From Verrucomicrobiaceae bacterium (GTDB lineage: Bacteria > Verrucomicrobiota > Verrucomicrobiia > Verrucomicrobiales > Verrucomicrobiaceae), in the NCBI GenBank assembly GCA_027490195.1, contig JAIXYN010000085.1, positions 62,001-126,000 on the forward strand: a stretch of 64,000 nucleotides of DNA. Reading direction: 5' to 3'. The notes under the pieces are model-generated. The model searched no databases and was not told the DNA's origin. It saw only the letters and a program-made list of their open reading frames with translations. The position numbers and the translations under genes are program-made. Below, piece by piece: positions 22,097-32,091 of the stretch (its first letter is position 1; every line of letters begins with the position of its first letter).

Positions 22097-22969
22097 ATGC
22101 AGATCATCTCTGGAACCGCCGTAGCCGAAAAAGTCCTCGAAGAATGCCGTCGCGAGATTGCGGAACTGGCCGCGCTGGGTCGCAAGCCAGGCCTCGCAGT
22201 CGTCCTTGTGGGTGATGATCCGGCGTCCCGCGCCTACGTGCGTTCCAAAGATAAAAAGTGCCGTGATCTGGGGCTGCACTCCGTCAAACTCGAACTCCCC
22301 GCCACCACGACTCAGGACGAGCTGCTGGCCCATGTGCATGCTTTGAACAACGACCCGGCGATTCATGGCATTCTGGTGCAAAGCCCGCCTCCCAAGCATA
22401 TCGACGAGGCCGCCATCGTGCGGGCCATTGATCCCGCCAAGGATGTGGATGGCTTTCATCCCGTCAATGTTGCCAAGCTCGCGCTGGAAGATCCCTCAGG
22501 TTTTGTCCCCTGCACCCCGCTGGGCTGCCAGCGGCTGCTGATCGAAGCCGGCATCGAAACGAGCGGCGCGCATGCAGTGGTCGTTGGCCGCAGCATGATA
22601 GTGGGCAAACCGATGGCTCTTCTACTCATGGCCAAGGGCAAGGGCGGTGACGCCACCGTGACCGTCACCCATTCTCGCACGCGTGATCTCGGCGCGATCA
22701 CCCGCACGGCGGACATCATCATCGCCGCCATTGGGCGCCCGCATTTCATCAAGGCCGAGCATGTCAAAGAAGGTGCCGTCGTGATCGACGTGGGCATCAA
22801 CCGCGTGGACGACCCAACCAGCGAGAAAGGTTACAAGCTCGTCGGCGACGTGGCCTATGATGAAGTCGCGCCGAAATGCCATGCCATCACCCCCGTTCCC
22901 GGCGGCGTCGGCCCCATGACCATCGCCATGCTGATGGCTAACACGATCAAGGCCTGCCGTCAGGCGTGA
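22097..22969 (+). CDS. folD: Methylenetetrahydrofolate dehydrogenase / cyclohydrolase
   Basis: The protein is 290 residues, typical for FolD. Visible marks are Y52 and K56 in YVRSKDKKC, VQSPPPKHID, KDVDGFHPVNV and the nucleotide-binding motif VVVGRSMIVGKPMALLL (about 158-174), then the C-terminal TPVPGGVGPMTIAML. It converts 5,10-methylene-THF to 10-formyl-THF through the methenyl form, supplying purines and formyl-methionine. It complements the serine hydroxymethyltransferase at 2377-4143 in one-carbon metabolism. It stands alone, with minus-strand genes before and a carboxypeptidase-like gene after. Confidence 0.95.
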   Translation: MQIISGTAVAEKVLEECRREIAELAALGRKPGLAVVLVGDDPASRAYVRSKDKKCRDLGLHSVKLELPATTTQDELLAHVHALNNDPAIHGILVQSPPPKHIDEAAIVRAIDPAKDVDGFHPVNVAKLALEDPSGFVPCTPLGCQRLLIEAGIETSGAHAVVVGRSMIVGKPMALLLMAKGKGGDATVTVTHSRTRDLGAITRTADIIIAAIGRPHFIKAEHVKEGAVVIDVGINRVDDPTSEKGYKLVGDVAYDEVAPKCHAITPVPGGVGPMTIAMLMANTIKACRQA

Positions 22970-23032
22970 TCGCGGTGCTTTCCTGAGAATTTTGATTCTC
23001 ATGGCGTGGCGCGCATGCCATGCTCTTTCACC

Positions 23033-24589
23033 ATGCGTATCCGACCGACCCTTTTGACCACTGCACTGGCCCTTGCGATGCCAGTCTGTCTTGCCGCCGA
23101 AGAAGCCAAGCCAGCCAAACCTGAAGCACCGCCTGCTGAGAAAAAAGATGGCAAAGCCGAGGAAAAGAAGGACGCCAAGAAGCCCGACCCCGACAAGCCA
23201 GTGGTGACGACAGGCAAGGTGACCATCGGCGGCAAAGAAATCGAGTATGAGGCGAAAGCGGGCACGCTGCCCATTTTGAAACCGGATGGAAAACCTTCCG
23301 CCCAGGTTTTTTACGTCTCCTACACGATGAAGGGTGAGAAGGACGTGGCCAAGCGACCCGTGACGTTCTGCTTCAATGGCGGACCGGGCAGCAGCTCGGT
23401 GTGGCTGCACCTGGGAGCCTTCGGACCCAAGCGGGTCGATTTGCCTGCGGATGGCCTGACGCCACCAATGCCGCCGGGCAGGCTGGAGAACAATGAGTTC
23501 TCACTGCTCGATGTGACAGATCTCGTGTTCATCGACCCGGTGAACACCGGCTTCAGCCGTGCGGAAGACCCCAAGAACGTGAGTGAATTCCTCGGCGTTC
23601 AAGAGGACATCGCCAGCGTGGGCGAGTTCATGCGTTTGTGGGTCACCCGTGAGGAGCGCTGGCGTTCGCCGAAGTTCATCGCAGGGGAAAGCTACGGTGG
23701 CATTCGCGGCGGCGGGCTGGCGGAGCATCTGCAGCAGAGGCACCGCATGTATCTGAACGGCATCGTGATCGTGTCCGGACTCTTGGATTACGCGACGCTA
23801 ATCCCCGGACCGCTGAATGAAACACCGTATCTGGTGGGGCTGCCAGCAATGACCGCGACGGCGCATTATCACAAGAGGCTGCCGGCGGATTTGCAGGCGG
23901 ATTTCAAAAAGGCCGTGGCTGAATCACGCGCGTTTGCATTCGGCGAATACGCTTCAGCCCTGCTCAAGGGAAGCGACCTCACAGCAGCCGAGCGTGAGGC
24001 AGTGGTGAAAAAACTCGCCCGGTTGACTGGTCTGGAACCGAAGCTGATCGAGGAGCAGGAACTGCGGATCGACAGTGGGGTGTTCCGTGAGATGCTCCTG
24101 CGCAAAGAAAAGCTGGTGCTCGGAGCCTACGATGCTCGCGTGACTGGCAAAGATGGCGATGAAACGGAAAATCATCCGCAGATCGAACCGTTCATGCGCG
24201 TGGTGGGCAGCATCGCAGCGGCCTCAATGAACGCCTACTTGCGCGAGGAACTGCATTATGAAAAAGACCTGCCCTATGAAGTACTGGCCCCCCAACCGAA
24301 CTGGAACCACGGCAAAGGCAACAGCTACACGAGCGTGAGCGGGCAACTGGCGGAGGCGATCAAGCAAAACCCACATCTCAAGGTGCTGGCGCTGGTGGGG
24401 TGGCGAGATCTAGTGACGCCACCTGACAACATGCTGTTAAGCGTGCGCCAGATGCACCTGCCTGACGAACTGCGCGGAAACATCGAATTCTCTGAATATG
24501 AGTCCGGCCACATGATGTACACCAACCGCCCGGACATGGAAAAAATGCACGCGGACATCGCCGCGTTCATGGCCAAAGCACTGAAGTAA
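23033..24589 (+). CDS. Secreted S10-family serine carboxypeptidase-like protein
   Basis: I chose ATG 23033 (MRIRPTLL) over the upstream GTG because it gives a clean signal peptide ending LAA. A Lys/Glu/Pro/Ala-rich spacer covers about 25-60 of the mature chain. The S10 fold shows FNGGPGSSSVWLHLG, VFIDPVNTGFS, nucleophile GESYGG, then a late Asp in WRDLVTPP and His in ESGHMMYT. All three catalytic residues therefore seem present. S10 enzymes release C-terminal amino acids at acidic pH. In bacteria the family is patchy and most cases are periplasmic. Confidence 0.87.
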   Translation: MRIRPTLLTTALALAMPVCLAAEEAKPAKPEAPPAEKKDGKAEEKKDAKKPDPDKPVVTTGKVTIGGKEIEYEAKAGTLPILKPDGKPSAQVFYVSYTMKGEKDVAKRPVTFCFNGGPGSSSVWLHLGAFGPKRVDLPADGLTPPMPPGRLENNEFSLLDVTDLVFIDPVNTGFSRAEDPKNVSEFLGVQEDIASVGEFMRLWVTREERWRSPKFIAGESYGGIRGGGLAEHLQQRHRMYLNGIVIVSGLLDYATLIPGPLNETPYLVGLPAMTATAHYHKRLPADLQADFKKAVAESRAFAFGEYASALLKGSDLTAAEREAVVKKLARLTGLEPKLIEEQELRIDSGVFREMLLRKEKLVLGAYDARVTGKDGDETENHPQIEPFMRVVGSIAAASMNAYLREELHYEKDLPYEVLAPQPNWNHGKGNSYTSVSGQLAEAIKQNPHLKVLALVGWRDLVTPPDNMLLSVRQMHLPDELRGNIEFSEYESGHMMYTNRPDMEKMHADIAAFMAKALK

Positions 24590-24802
24590 ACCTCCTTTGA
24601 ACCGTCAGAAACAACCAAAACGGAGCCAAATCAGCCCCGACGCATGGTTGAAGCGCTGGAAAAAGCCCGTCCAGAGGCGGGTAAATAGGTCAGGCCCCTT
24701 ACGATCTTGCGAAAATGCAAAAAAACGGCAATTTACCCTAATTGAAGAGTTCCCCGGCACGTTCGTGCACTGGGAAGTCTATTTTATTCATTCCACAATA
24801 CC

Positions 24803-27025
24803 ATGAAACAAACCACGAAACTGCTCAGCAGCCTGCTTGTTTCCGCACTTGTTGCGTCTTCCGCCTTTGCGGAAATTCGCACCTGGACGGACACCTCAGG
24901 CCGCCAAGTCACCGCCTCATTCATCGGACTCGATGGTGAGGACATCATCCTGCAAACCGCAGACGGCGCCACTCACAAGTTCGCGCTGACCAGATTGTCT
25001 CAGGAAGACCAGGCACTGGCAAAAAACATGAAGCCTTCGGACCAGCCGGTGATGCTTGCAAATGCCACGGTCGCCCAGGCATCTGCCGCAGTTGACCGTC
25101 TTGTGGCCAATGGTCTGATCCGCGCCAATCCAGAGCGTGCCAAGATGAATCCGCCGAAGGCACCGATCACCAAGTTCAATCCCCTGGCCAACGACGAGCA
25201 GTTCGTGCGCCGTGTGTATCTTGACATCGTGGGTCGCATTCCGAATCACACGGAAACCACTCAATTCGTTGCGGACTCCAATGCGAACAAGCGTGCCAAA
25301 CTGATCGACATGCTGCTCGACAGCCCCGGCTACAACAGCAACACGTTCAACTACTTCGCGGAAATGCTCCGTGTGAAAGACCGCCTCGAACAGGACAACC
25401 TGCGCGGCGTTCCTTACATCAGCTGGATGCAGCACTCGATTGAGAAAAACGCCCCTTGGGACAAGATGGTGTTTGAAATGCTGACCGCCAAAGGCAAAAT
25501 GTGGCAGGATGGCGCTGCTGGTTATCTCCTGCGTGACGCCGGGATGCCGCTGGACAATCTGGCCAACACACTCGCCGTGTTCCTTGGAACCGACGTGGCC
25601 TGCGCCCAGTGCCATGACCACCCGTTCTCCGACTGGACCCAGCATCAGTTCTATGAGATGGCATCCTTCTTCGGTGCTACCACCACCCGAATGAGTGCGG
25701 CTGCAAACCGCAAAAAAGCCAAGGATTCCTCCGGCATGATGGCGATGAACGCCATGAACGACCTGATGCCCAAGATTGAAGAAATCGTCACCCAAGGCGG
25801 TGGGGACATCAAGCGCCTCCGCAATGGCATCCGCAACTACATGGGAGCCAATAATTACATCGTCGGCGATACGGACACCAACGGCATGAAACTTCCGCAT
25901 GACTACAAGTATCCGGATGCCAAGCCCAATGATCCAGTGGAACCCAAGTTCATCACGTGGAGCAGAGACGACAAAAATCTTCCCGCCTACAAGCAGAAGA
26001 TGAAGTCCGCCGAAGAACTCCGTCCTGCTTTCGCCAAATGGGCCACTGACCCAAGCAATCCTCGCTTTGCCATGGCCATTGCCAACCGCATGTGGAAGCG
26101 TGCTTTCGGCCAGGGCATTTGTGAGCCTGTGACCAATATTGATGACCCCAAGCAGTCCGTGAATCCCGAACTGCTCGTCCATCTCGCTGAAGAAATGAAA
26201 CGGGTGAAGTTCGACATCAAAGCATTCATGCGCATCATCTACAACACACGCGCCTATCAGGCCGAAGCCACCTCGGAAAAGATTGCCATGGGCGAACCCT
26301 ACTACTTCCAGGGCCCCCTGCTTCGCCGCATGAGCGCTGAACAGGCCTGGGATTCCTACATGACCCTAGTGCTTGGCGACCCCGACAAATATGCTAAGCC
26401 GCTGGAAGACCTCTATAGCCGCTCCATTGACCTGGACCTCAGCAATCCCAAACTGGATGCGCAGACCGTGCTGATCAAGTATGACGCCTTCCGCAAGATG
26501 GCCGAAAAGGAACGCGCCCTTATGGGTGGTGGTCTGGCCGAAGCCGGTGGTGATGACATGATGATGGACGGAGCCAAAGGAAAAGGAAAAGGCAAGGCAG
26601 CAGTCAAGCCTGCTGGAGACATGATGGAGAACGCTTCCCTCTCCTACGGCGGCATGATCCTTCGCAGAGCCTCCACACTGGAGCAGCCCGCTCCAAACGG
26701 CCACTTCTTGATCGATTTCGGCCAGTCCCCTCGCGCATTGATCGACGGCAGTGTCAAGACCGGCTCGGTGCCCCAGGTGCTGATGATGATGAACGGCAAG
26801 GCGCAGCAGATGCTCACCAGCCCGGATTCACTCGTCTTCCGCACCATGGAAAAGGTGAAGACGCCACCTGAAAAGGTTGAGGCTCTGTTTGTCTCCGTTC
26901 TCAACCGCCGCCCGACGCTTCAGGAAAAAGAGATCGCCAAGCGCGCCCTCTCCGGTGGTGAAGACGGCTATGCCAACATGATCTGGGCGCTCATCAACAC
27001 CCGCGAATTCATCTTCATCCAATAA
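24803..27025 (+). CDS. DUF1549/DUF1553 cytochrome-like secreted protein with SHD1-like domain
   Basis: The signal peptide (LLSSLLVSALVASSAFAEI) is followed by a 50-residue SHD1-like beta domain (WTDTSGRQVTASFIGLDGEDI). The DUF1549 part then has VRRVYLDIVGRIPNHTETTQFVAD and DSPGYNSNTFNYFAEMLRVKD, and the c-type heme-like site AQCHDHPF follows. DUF1553 makes up the rest, with RMWKRAFGQGI, ITLxxYQAE-like and LLRRMSAEQAWDSYMT. A Lys-rich low-complexity insert (DGAKGKGKGKAAVK) sits near 595. The DUF1549/1553 pair with a DUF1501 gene downstream is a hallmark of Planctomycetota and Verrucomicrobiota. The biochemical role is unresolved. Confidence 0.92.
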   Translation: MKQTTKLLSSLLVSALVASSAFAEIRTWTDTSGRQVTASFIGLDGEDIILQTADGATHKFALTRLSQEDQALAKNMKPSDQPVMLANATVAQASAAVDRLVANGLIRANPERAKMNPPKAPITKFNPLANDEQFVRRVYLDIVGRIPNHTETTQFVADSNANKRAKLIDMLLDSPGYNSNTFNYFAEMLRVKDRLEQDNLRGVPYISWMQHSIEKNAPWDKMVFEMLTAKGKMWQDGAAGYLLRDAGMPLDNLANTLAVFLGTDVACAQCHDHPFSDWTQHQFYEMASFFGATTTRMSAAANRKKAKDSSGMMAMNAMNDLMPKIEEIVTQGGGDIKRLRNGIRNYMGANNYIVGDTDTNGMKLPHDYKYPDAKPNDPVEPKFITWSRDDKNLPAYKQKMKSAEELRPAFAKWATDPSNPRFAMAIANRMWKRAFGQGICEPVTNIDDPKQSVNPELLVHLAEEMKRVKFDIKAFMRIIYNTRAYQAEATSEKIAMGEPYYFQGPLLRRMSAEQAWDSYMTLVLGDPDKYAKPLEDLYSRSIDLDLSNPKLDAQTVLIKYDAFRKMAEKERALMGGGLAEAGGDDMMMDGAKGKGKGKAAVKPAGDMMENASLSYGGMILRRASTLEQPAPNGHFLIDFGQSPRALIDGSVKTGSVPQVLMMMNGKAQQMLTSPDSLVFRTMEKVKTPPEKVEALFVSVLNRRPTLQEKEIAKRALSGGEDGYANMIWALINTREFIFIQ

Positions 27026-27067
27026 TTACAGACTCAACCACAACAAGTAACGCGCTAAACTTTCCAT

Positions 27068-28363
27068 ATGAAACCAGCACACAACAAACTCAATCCAATC
27101 GCCCGTCGTGACTTCATGATGCGCACGGCCCAGGCAGCACTCGGCGTGACTGTCATGCCCTCTCTGAATCTGGCGGCTGCCGGCACCACCGGTGCAGGCA
27201 CCCCCGGCTTCGGCAAGGCCAAAAACGTCATCTTCCTCTGGATGGGTGGCGGTATGACCCACATCGACACCTGGGATCCCAAGGACGGCGCGACCAAAGG
27301 ACCGACCGATCCAATCAAAGCCAACTCTGGCTCCGGCAACATGGACCGTCTTGGCGGGACCATGGAGAAGATGGCCAAGGTGGCCAACAAGTTCTCCATC
27401 ATCCGTTCCATGAGCTCCAAGACTGGCGTGCATGATCAGGGCACCTACGTCATGAAGACTGGCTATGAGCCACGTGGCACGATTGTCCATCCTTGCATCG
27501 GCGCTTGGGCATCCCATTTCCTGGGTCGCATCAAGGGGCCAACCCTTCCAGACAGCGTGGTCGTCAACAGCGGCAATGCTTTCCCTGGCGCAGGTTTCTT
27601 CCCCACCACGATGAGCCCCATCCCGATCTCCAATCCTGAGACTGGGCTGCAGAACATCAAGCCGACTACTTCGGAAGATCAGTTCAAGAAGCGTCTGTCC
27701 CTGACCGACGAATTCGACACCTCCTTCCGCAAAAAGTTCCAGTCGGACGATGTGAAGTCCTATTCCGAGTTCTATGACGAAACCGTCAAGCTCATGAAGA
27801 GCGAAGACCTGAAGGCCTTCGACCTCAGCCAGGAGCCAGCAGCGGTGCGTGACAAGTTTGGCAGAAACAACTTCGGCCAGGGAGCCCTCCTTGCCCGTCG
27901 TCTGGTTCAGGCCGGCGTTCGCTTCGTTGAAGTTCAATCGGGCGGCTGGGACATGCATGAAGGCATCGACGGCCGTCTGAGCACCACGGCAGCCAGCATG
28001 GACACTGTCTTCGCCGCTTTGATCGAAGACCTTGTCTCCAACGGCTTGTTTGAATCCACGATGATCGTCATGGGTTCCGAGTTCGGCCGCACACCGGACA
28101 TCAACGAAAATGATGGCCGCGACCATTATCCTCTCGCTTACTCCACCGTCTTCGCAGGCGGCGGCGTCAAGGGCGGCTTCGTCTATGGTTCTACCGACAA
28201 GGAAGGCCGCCGTGTGGCTGACAAGCAGTGCACACCACAGGACTTCCAGGCCACCATCGGTCATGCCATGGGTCTCCCAACGGAAGAAGTCGTCATGTCC
28301 CCCTCGAACCGTCCGTTCACGGTCGGTGACAAGGGCGTTCCGGTCCTCGACATCTTCGCATAA
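27068..28363 (+). CDS. DUF1501 sulfatase-like protein, Tat-exported
   Basis: The N-terminus has a Tat motif RRDFMMRTAQAALG followed by a hydrophobic segment. The body carries an alkaline-phosphatase/sulfatase-like fold with FLWMGGGMTHIDTWDPKDG, MGSEFGRTPDIN and GRDHYP, typical of DUF1501. It starts 42 bp after the DUF1549/1553 gene with a strong terminator downstream, so the two form an operon and probably act on the same extracellular substrate. The substrate is unknown. Confidence 0.92.
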   Translation: MKPAHNKLNPIARRDFMMRTAQAALGVTVMPSLNLAAAGTTGAGTPGFGKAKNVIFLWMGGGMTHIDTWDPKDGATKGPTDPIKANSGSGNMDRLGGTMEKMAKVANKFSIIRSMSSKTGVHDQGTYVMKTGYEPRGTIVHPCIGAWASHFLGRIKGPTLPDSVVVNSGNAFPGAGFFPTTMSPIPISNPETGLQNIKPTTSEDQFKKRLSLTDEFDTSFRKKFQSDDVKSYSEFYDETVKLMKSEDLKAFDLSQEPAAVRDKFGRNNFGQGALLARRLVQAGVRFVEVQSGGWDMHEGIDGRLSTTAASMDTVFAALIEDLVSNGLFESTMIVMGSEFGRTPDINENDGRDHYPLAYSTVFAGGGVKGGFVYGSTDKEGRRVADKQCTPQDFQATIGHAMGLPTEEVVMSPSNRPFTVGDKGVPVLDIFA

Positions 28364-28394
28364 CCAAGCGCAGGATCATCTCCTCAATGAGAAG

Positions 28395-28423
28395 CACCCG
28401 GTCGCAAGACCGGGTGTTTTTTT
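28395..28423 (+). terminator. Rho-independent terminator after DUF1501 gene
   Basis: A perfect 9-bp stem CACCCGGTC / GACCGGGTG with GCAA tetraloop is followed by seven T residues, 31 bp past the DUF1501 stop. It is the clearest terminator in the window. Confidence 0.95.
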
Positions 28424-28455
28424 ATGGTCTCTTTTCCTGCATAACCGTCAGTGGC

Positions 28456-29544
28456 TCAGGCCCGCCGTCGTGGGGCATGCAGCAGAGCGGCACCCAGGAT
28501 CAAAAGCACCACACAGCCAGGCTCAGGCACAGGTGTGACGGAAGTGATGGCAAAATTAAAGTCGTCAAAGCTTTGAATGTAGCTCACCGCCCCATTGTCC
28601 AAAGCGCCCCCACGTAAATCCCATTGCAGTCCTGTGATCGCACCACTGATCAGTCCAAGACTTTGATTGTTGAGCACGCTGATGCTGCTTCCCAGCAATG
28701 AACTTCCGTCATTGTAGGCGCTTATTCCGAGGCTGGCGGTATTGTGCAGCGTATCCAGCGCCAAAGTGATTTCAGACCATCCCATGCTACCCATTTGATA
28801 GGACGTCGTCTGCCAAGACGCGCCGGTCATGCGATACTGCAGGAAATTGTCTCCAGTGTAACCCACTTCAAACACGGACTGATTCGCTGCATCAAGCAGC
28901 GACAGACCCAGCATATTGCCGGTGTCCGGGTCATCCCAGTCCGAGGGCTTGACCCAAAACGACATTTGCACCTGCAATCCCGCAGTGCTGGCAGGAGTGA
29001 TCCCGTCATAATCGCGCGAATCCATGCTGTAGCGGTAACTGAAGCTTTGATCCGAAGCCATCAGGTTAAGAGTCTGTGAGCCAGAGTGCGGCATGGTGTT
29101 CCGGTAGGCGACGATCTGATTCCGATAGTACTGGCTCCCATAGTAGTAGGGCGCAGTGGCATCTTCGTACAGCCTGCCTCCAGAAAGCACCTGCCAAAGA
29201 CCCGAACCGTCTGCAATGTCGGTAGCCGCCCCTCCAGGACCCGAGTTGTTTGTGCCAAACTGTCCCGCGTTGTAGCGTGTGACGTCGGGACCATTCGTGC
29301 CGTCCCCCAAGGAGTTTGGGTAGGCTCCCAGCGGCACCACCCCGGTGTAGCCGTTACCGGAGTTGTTGTTGAGATAAAACTGGGCATCCCCGGCCAGGTA
29401 GGACGACAGAATTTGGCCGTTCATGGGGACACGATAGCCATCTTGCTCTTCGAAACTGCCCAAATAAGCATGCGCATCTTGGGACCAGAAAATGGCCCCA
29501 ATGACGCATGCATAGCGACAAAATCTGCGTTCGAGGATCTTCAC
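28456..29544 (-). CDS. PEP-CTERM-type secreted protein
   Basis: The protein is 362 residues with an N-terminal signal (about 8-26, ending DAHA). A beta-rich body (YNAGQFGTNNSG, LQVQMSFWVKP, TLHNTASLGISA) follows. The C-terminal sorting tail has VPEPG, then a hydrophobic segment CVVLLILGAALL, then Arg-rich RRRA. This is the PEP-CTERM signal recognised by exosortase systems, which modify or anchor it. No exosortase gene is in the window. It faces the DUF1501 operon terminator. Function beyond surface display is unknown. Confidence 0.85.
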   Translation of the reverse strand: MKILERRFCRYACVIGAIFWSQDAHAYLGSFEEQDGYRVPMNGQILSSYLAGDAQFYLNNNSGNGYTGVVPLGAYPNSLGDGTNGPDVTRYNAGQFGTNNSGPGGAATDIADGSGLWQVLSGGRLYEDATAPYYYGSQYYRNQIVAYRNTMPHSGSQTLNLMASDQSFSYRYSMDSRDYDGITPASTAGLQVQMSFWVKPSDWDDPDTGNMLGLSLLDAANQSVFEVGYTGDNFLQYRMTGASWQTTSYQMGSMGWSEITLALDTLHNTASLGISAYNDGSSLLGSSISVLNNQSLGLISGAITGLQWDLRGGALDNGAVSYIQSFDDFNFAITSVTPVPEPGCVVLLILGAALLHAPRRRA

Positions 29545-29823
29545 GGGCTAAGCATTAGCTTAGTCGCCTTGAATATAAATTCAATTATTTCTATTAATTT
29601 TCACAATCGAAGTTTTTCATGCTGCACATACCACGTGTCGTTTGAAGATGCGCGGGGTGTAAAATCCAACCACTCCACCCTCATTCGAGAGCCCTGTTGA
29701 GCACGCGGCCACTGCCATAAGTGTTCGAATTGCCTTTCAAGCACGGCTTTTCCTGCTTGCGGCCTCCTTTGAAGCCCGGATAATGGCCGCCCTTCCGTGC
29801 CTCCTTGGCTAGTGATTGACACC
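29545..29823. other. Intergenic region between PEP-CTERM gene and xseB
   Basis: The left part (29550-29620) is AT-rich (ATATAAATTCAATTATTTC) and should hold the divergent promoter of the PEP-CTERM gene. The right part is GC-rich without a coding signal. No RNA gene was recognised. Confidence 0.4.
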
Positions 29824-30171
29824 ATGAGCAAACCCAGCCCCAAGTCCGACGACCCCTCCTTTGAAGACGCGATGCAGCGCTTGGATGAGATCGTGGCAGG
29901 CATGGAGGACGGCCAACTCTCGCTGGAGGAAATGATTTCCAGCTACGAAGACGGGGTTCGACTTCTCAAGCTATGCCGCCAGCGCATCGATGGTGCCCGC
30001 CGCCGGGTGGAGGTGATCAGTGCCGACCTAGAAGGTGGCAAAGCCTCGCTCACTTCATTTGACGATGCCGCTGATAACGACGAGAGCGCCGAAGACACCG
30101 AAAAACTCCGCTCCCCAGCCCGCCGCCGTAAAACCGCCGAGCCTGAAGGTGGCGAAATTCGACTTTTTTAG
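29824..30171 (+). CDS. xseB: Exodeoxyribonuclease VII small subunit
   Basis: ATG 29824 gives 115 residues. The N-terminal ~65 carry the XseB helical hairpin: FEDAMQRLDEIVAGMEDGQLSLEEMISSYEDGVRLLKLCRQRI. The C-terminal ~45 residues are an acidic then Arg-rich tail that other members usually lack, since the usual length is about 80. With XseA it degrades single-stranded DNA. xseA is not in this window. The stop lies 4 bp before the dxs start, and dxs next to xseB is a common pairing. The earlier in-frame start at 29797 is less likely, because 29824 aligns better with the family. Confidence 0.9.
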   Translation: MSKPSPKSDDPSFEDAMQRLDEIVAGMEDGQLSLEEMISSYEDGVRLLKLCRQRIDGARRRVEVISADLEGGKASLTSFDDAADNDESAEDTEKLRSPARRRKTAEPEGGEIRLF

Positions 30172-30175
30172 ACCT

Positions 30176-32068
30176 GTGGATACCCAACTGCCTGCCATCA
30201 ACTCCCCTGCCGACCTCAAAGCCCTGCCGCTGGAGAAACTGCCCGAACTTGCGGAGAAAATCCGCCAGACACTCATCGAGACCCTCAGCCAGACCGGCGG
30301 CCACCTCGGCCCGAATCTCGGCGTCGTGGAACTCAGCATTGCCCTGCACCGGGTTTTCGACACCCCCAAAGACCGTTTTGTCTTCGATGTCGCGCACCAG
30401 GGTTACGTCCACAAGATGCTCACCGGACGATGGGACCGCATTCACACCATCCGCCAGCATGATGGCCTGAATGGCTTCCTCCTTCGCACCGAAAGCGAAC
30501 ACGACTGCTACGGCGCAGGCCACGCCGGCACCGCCCTTTCCGCCGCCCTCGGCATGGCCACAGGCCGTGATCTCTCCGGCACTGACGAAAATGTCATCTG
30601 CGTGGCCGGAGACGCCGCCTTCACCTGCGGCCCTGTGTTTGAAGCGATGAACAACGTCGCCGCTCACACCAAGCGCCTGATCGTCGTGCTCAACGACAAC
30701 GAATGGTCCATCGACCGCAACGTCGGTGCCATTGCGAAGTATTTCAATTCCATCGCCACGCACCCTGCTTACGCGAACCTGCATCAAAAAGCCGGCAAAC
30801 TTCTTGAGTTCGTCCTCGGTGAAGACGCACGCCGCATCGCCAAGAAGGTCGAAGATCACGCCAAGAACATCCTCCTTCCGCAGAGCCAGACCCCGTCCAA
30901 TCGCAGTTCCCTGTTCGACGAATTCGGCATCCGCTACTACGGCCCGATCGACGGCCACAACATCCCGCTGCTCATCCAGACCTTCGAGTTCCTCAAGACT
31001 CAGGATGAACCGGTGATCCTGCACATCATCACCGAGAAAGGCCGCGGCTACACCCCTGCCCTCAACGATCCCGGCAAATTTCACGGCCTTGGCAAATACA
31101 CCGTCGAGACCGGTGAAACTCCAACCAGCGACAAGCCCACCTACTCCCAGGTCTTTGCCCGCAGCGTCACTGACTTTGCGAAATCCGACACAAAGATTGT
31201 CGCCATTACCGGTGCCATGCCCGGCGGCACCGGCCTAAGTGTCTTCAAAAAGGAAATCCCTGAGCGCTATTTCGATGTCGGCATCGCCGAAGAGCATGCC
31301 GCGCTTTTTGCCTGCGGCCTCGCCACCCGTGGCCTGAAACCCTTCCTGACCATTTACTCCACCTTCATGCAGCGCGCGTTCGACATGATCGTGCATGACA
31401 TGGCAGTGCAAAATCTCCCCGTGCGCCTCTGCATGGACCGTGGTGGACTGAGCGGTGACGACGGCCCCACACACCATGGTCTGTTCGACATCGCCTACCT
31501 CCGTGGTGTCCCCGGCATCGTCCACATGCAGCCGCGCAATGAAGACGAGTTCGTGGACATGCTCTGGACCATGGCCTGCTACGAAAGCGGCCCCATCGCC
31601 ATTCGCTACCCACGCGGCAACGGCCCCGGCATCATGCCCAAGGACAAGCCCGTCCGTCTCGAAATCGGCAAGGCCGAAGTCGTTGCCGACGGTAGTGACG
31701 TCGCCCTCATCGCCCTCGGCGATATGTTCCCTATCGCCGAAGCCGCTAAGGTTGAGCTCGAGGCCAAAGGCTTCTCCGTCGCCCTCATAAATCCGCGCTG
31801 GATCAAACCTCTCGACATGGACTGCATCTCGTCCTTTGCCAAAAAGGTGAAAGTCGTCTGCACCCTTGAAGATCACGTCCTGCGCAACGGGTTTGGCACT
31901 GGAGTCATCGAACAACTCAGCGACGCCGGAATTCATACCCCTGTCGTCCGGATTGGCTGGCCCGACCAGTTCATCGAGCACGGCACCCCCTCAGTCCTCC
32001 GCCAGAAGCACGGTCTCAGTGTCGTGAACACCGTCGCGAAGGTACTTGGGGCTTTGGGCCAGGCTTGA
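30176..32068 (+). CDS. dxs: 1-deoxy-D-xylulose-5-phosphate synthase
   Basis: GTG 30176 follows the xseB stop by 4 bp and gives 630 residues, the usual Dxs size. Earlier in-frame starts lie inside xseB. The TPP-binding segments are GHLGPNLGVVEL and GDAAFTCGPVFEAMNN. The second is normally GDG, so its Gly is Ala here. Further motifs are DRGGLSGDDGPTHHGLFD and the phosphate-binding RYPRGNG. The enzyme condenses pyruvate with glyceraldehyde-3-phosphate to begin the MEP isoprenoid pathway. It fits the polyprenyl synthase at 40890-41900. It is co-transcribed with xseB. Confidence 0.94.
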   Translation: MDTQLPAINSPADLKALPLEKLPELAEKIRQTLIETLSQTGGHLGPNLGVVELSIALHRVFDTPKDRFVFDVAHQGYVHKMLTGRWDRIHTIRQHDGLNGFLLRTESEHDCYGAGHAGTALSAALGMATGRDLSGTDENVICVAGDAAFTCGPVFEAMNNVAAHTKRLIVVLNDNEWSIDRNVGAIAKYFNSIATHPAYANLHQKAGKLLEFVLGEDARRIAKKVEDHAKNILLPQSQTPSNRSSLFDEFGIRYYGPIDGHNIPLLIQTFEFLKTQDEPVILHIITEKGRGYTPALNDPGKFHGLGKYTVETGETPTSDKPTYSQVFARSVTDFAKSDTKIVAITGAMPGGTGLSVFKKEIPERYFDVGIAEEHAALFACGLATRGLKPFLTIYSTFMQRAFDMIVHDMAVQNLPVRLCMDRGGLSGDDGPTHHGLFDIAYLRGVPGIVHMQPRNEDEFVDMLWTMACYESGPIAIRYPRGNGPGIMPKDKPVRLEIGKAEVVADGSDVALIALGDMFPIAEAAKVELEAKGFSVALINPRWIKPLDMDCISSFAKKVKVVCTLEDHVLRNGFGTGVIEQLSDAGIHTPVVRIGWPDQFIEHGTPSVLRQKHGLSVVNTVAKVLGALGQA

Positions 32069-32091
32069 TGTCTTTGGCAGGCAGTGCAGAT

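Noticed and set aside
24917..26182. 421-codon minus-strand open frame
   Set aside because: It lies wholly antisense to the DUF1549/1553 gene, whose plus-strand frame carries the family motifs. The minus frame shows no family motif.
27026..28264. 412-codon minus-strand open frame
   Set aside because: It is the mirror of the DUF1501 gene and its translation lacks signal, motif or ribosome-binding site.
30050..31084. 344-codon minus-strand open frame
   Set aside because: It is antisense to dxs, with no protein-like motif.
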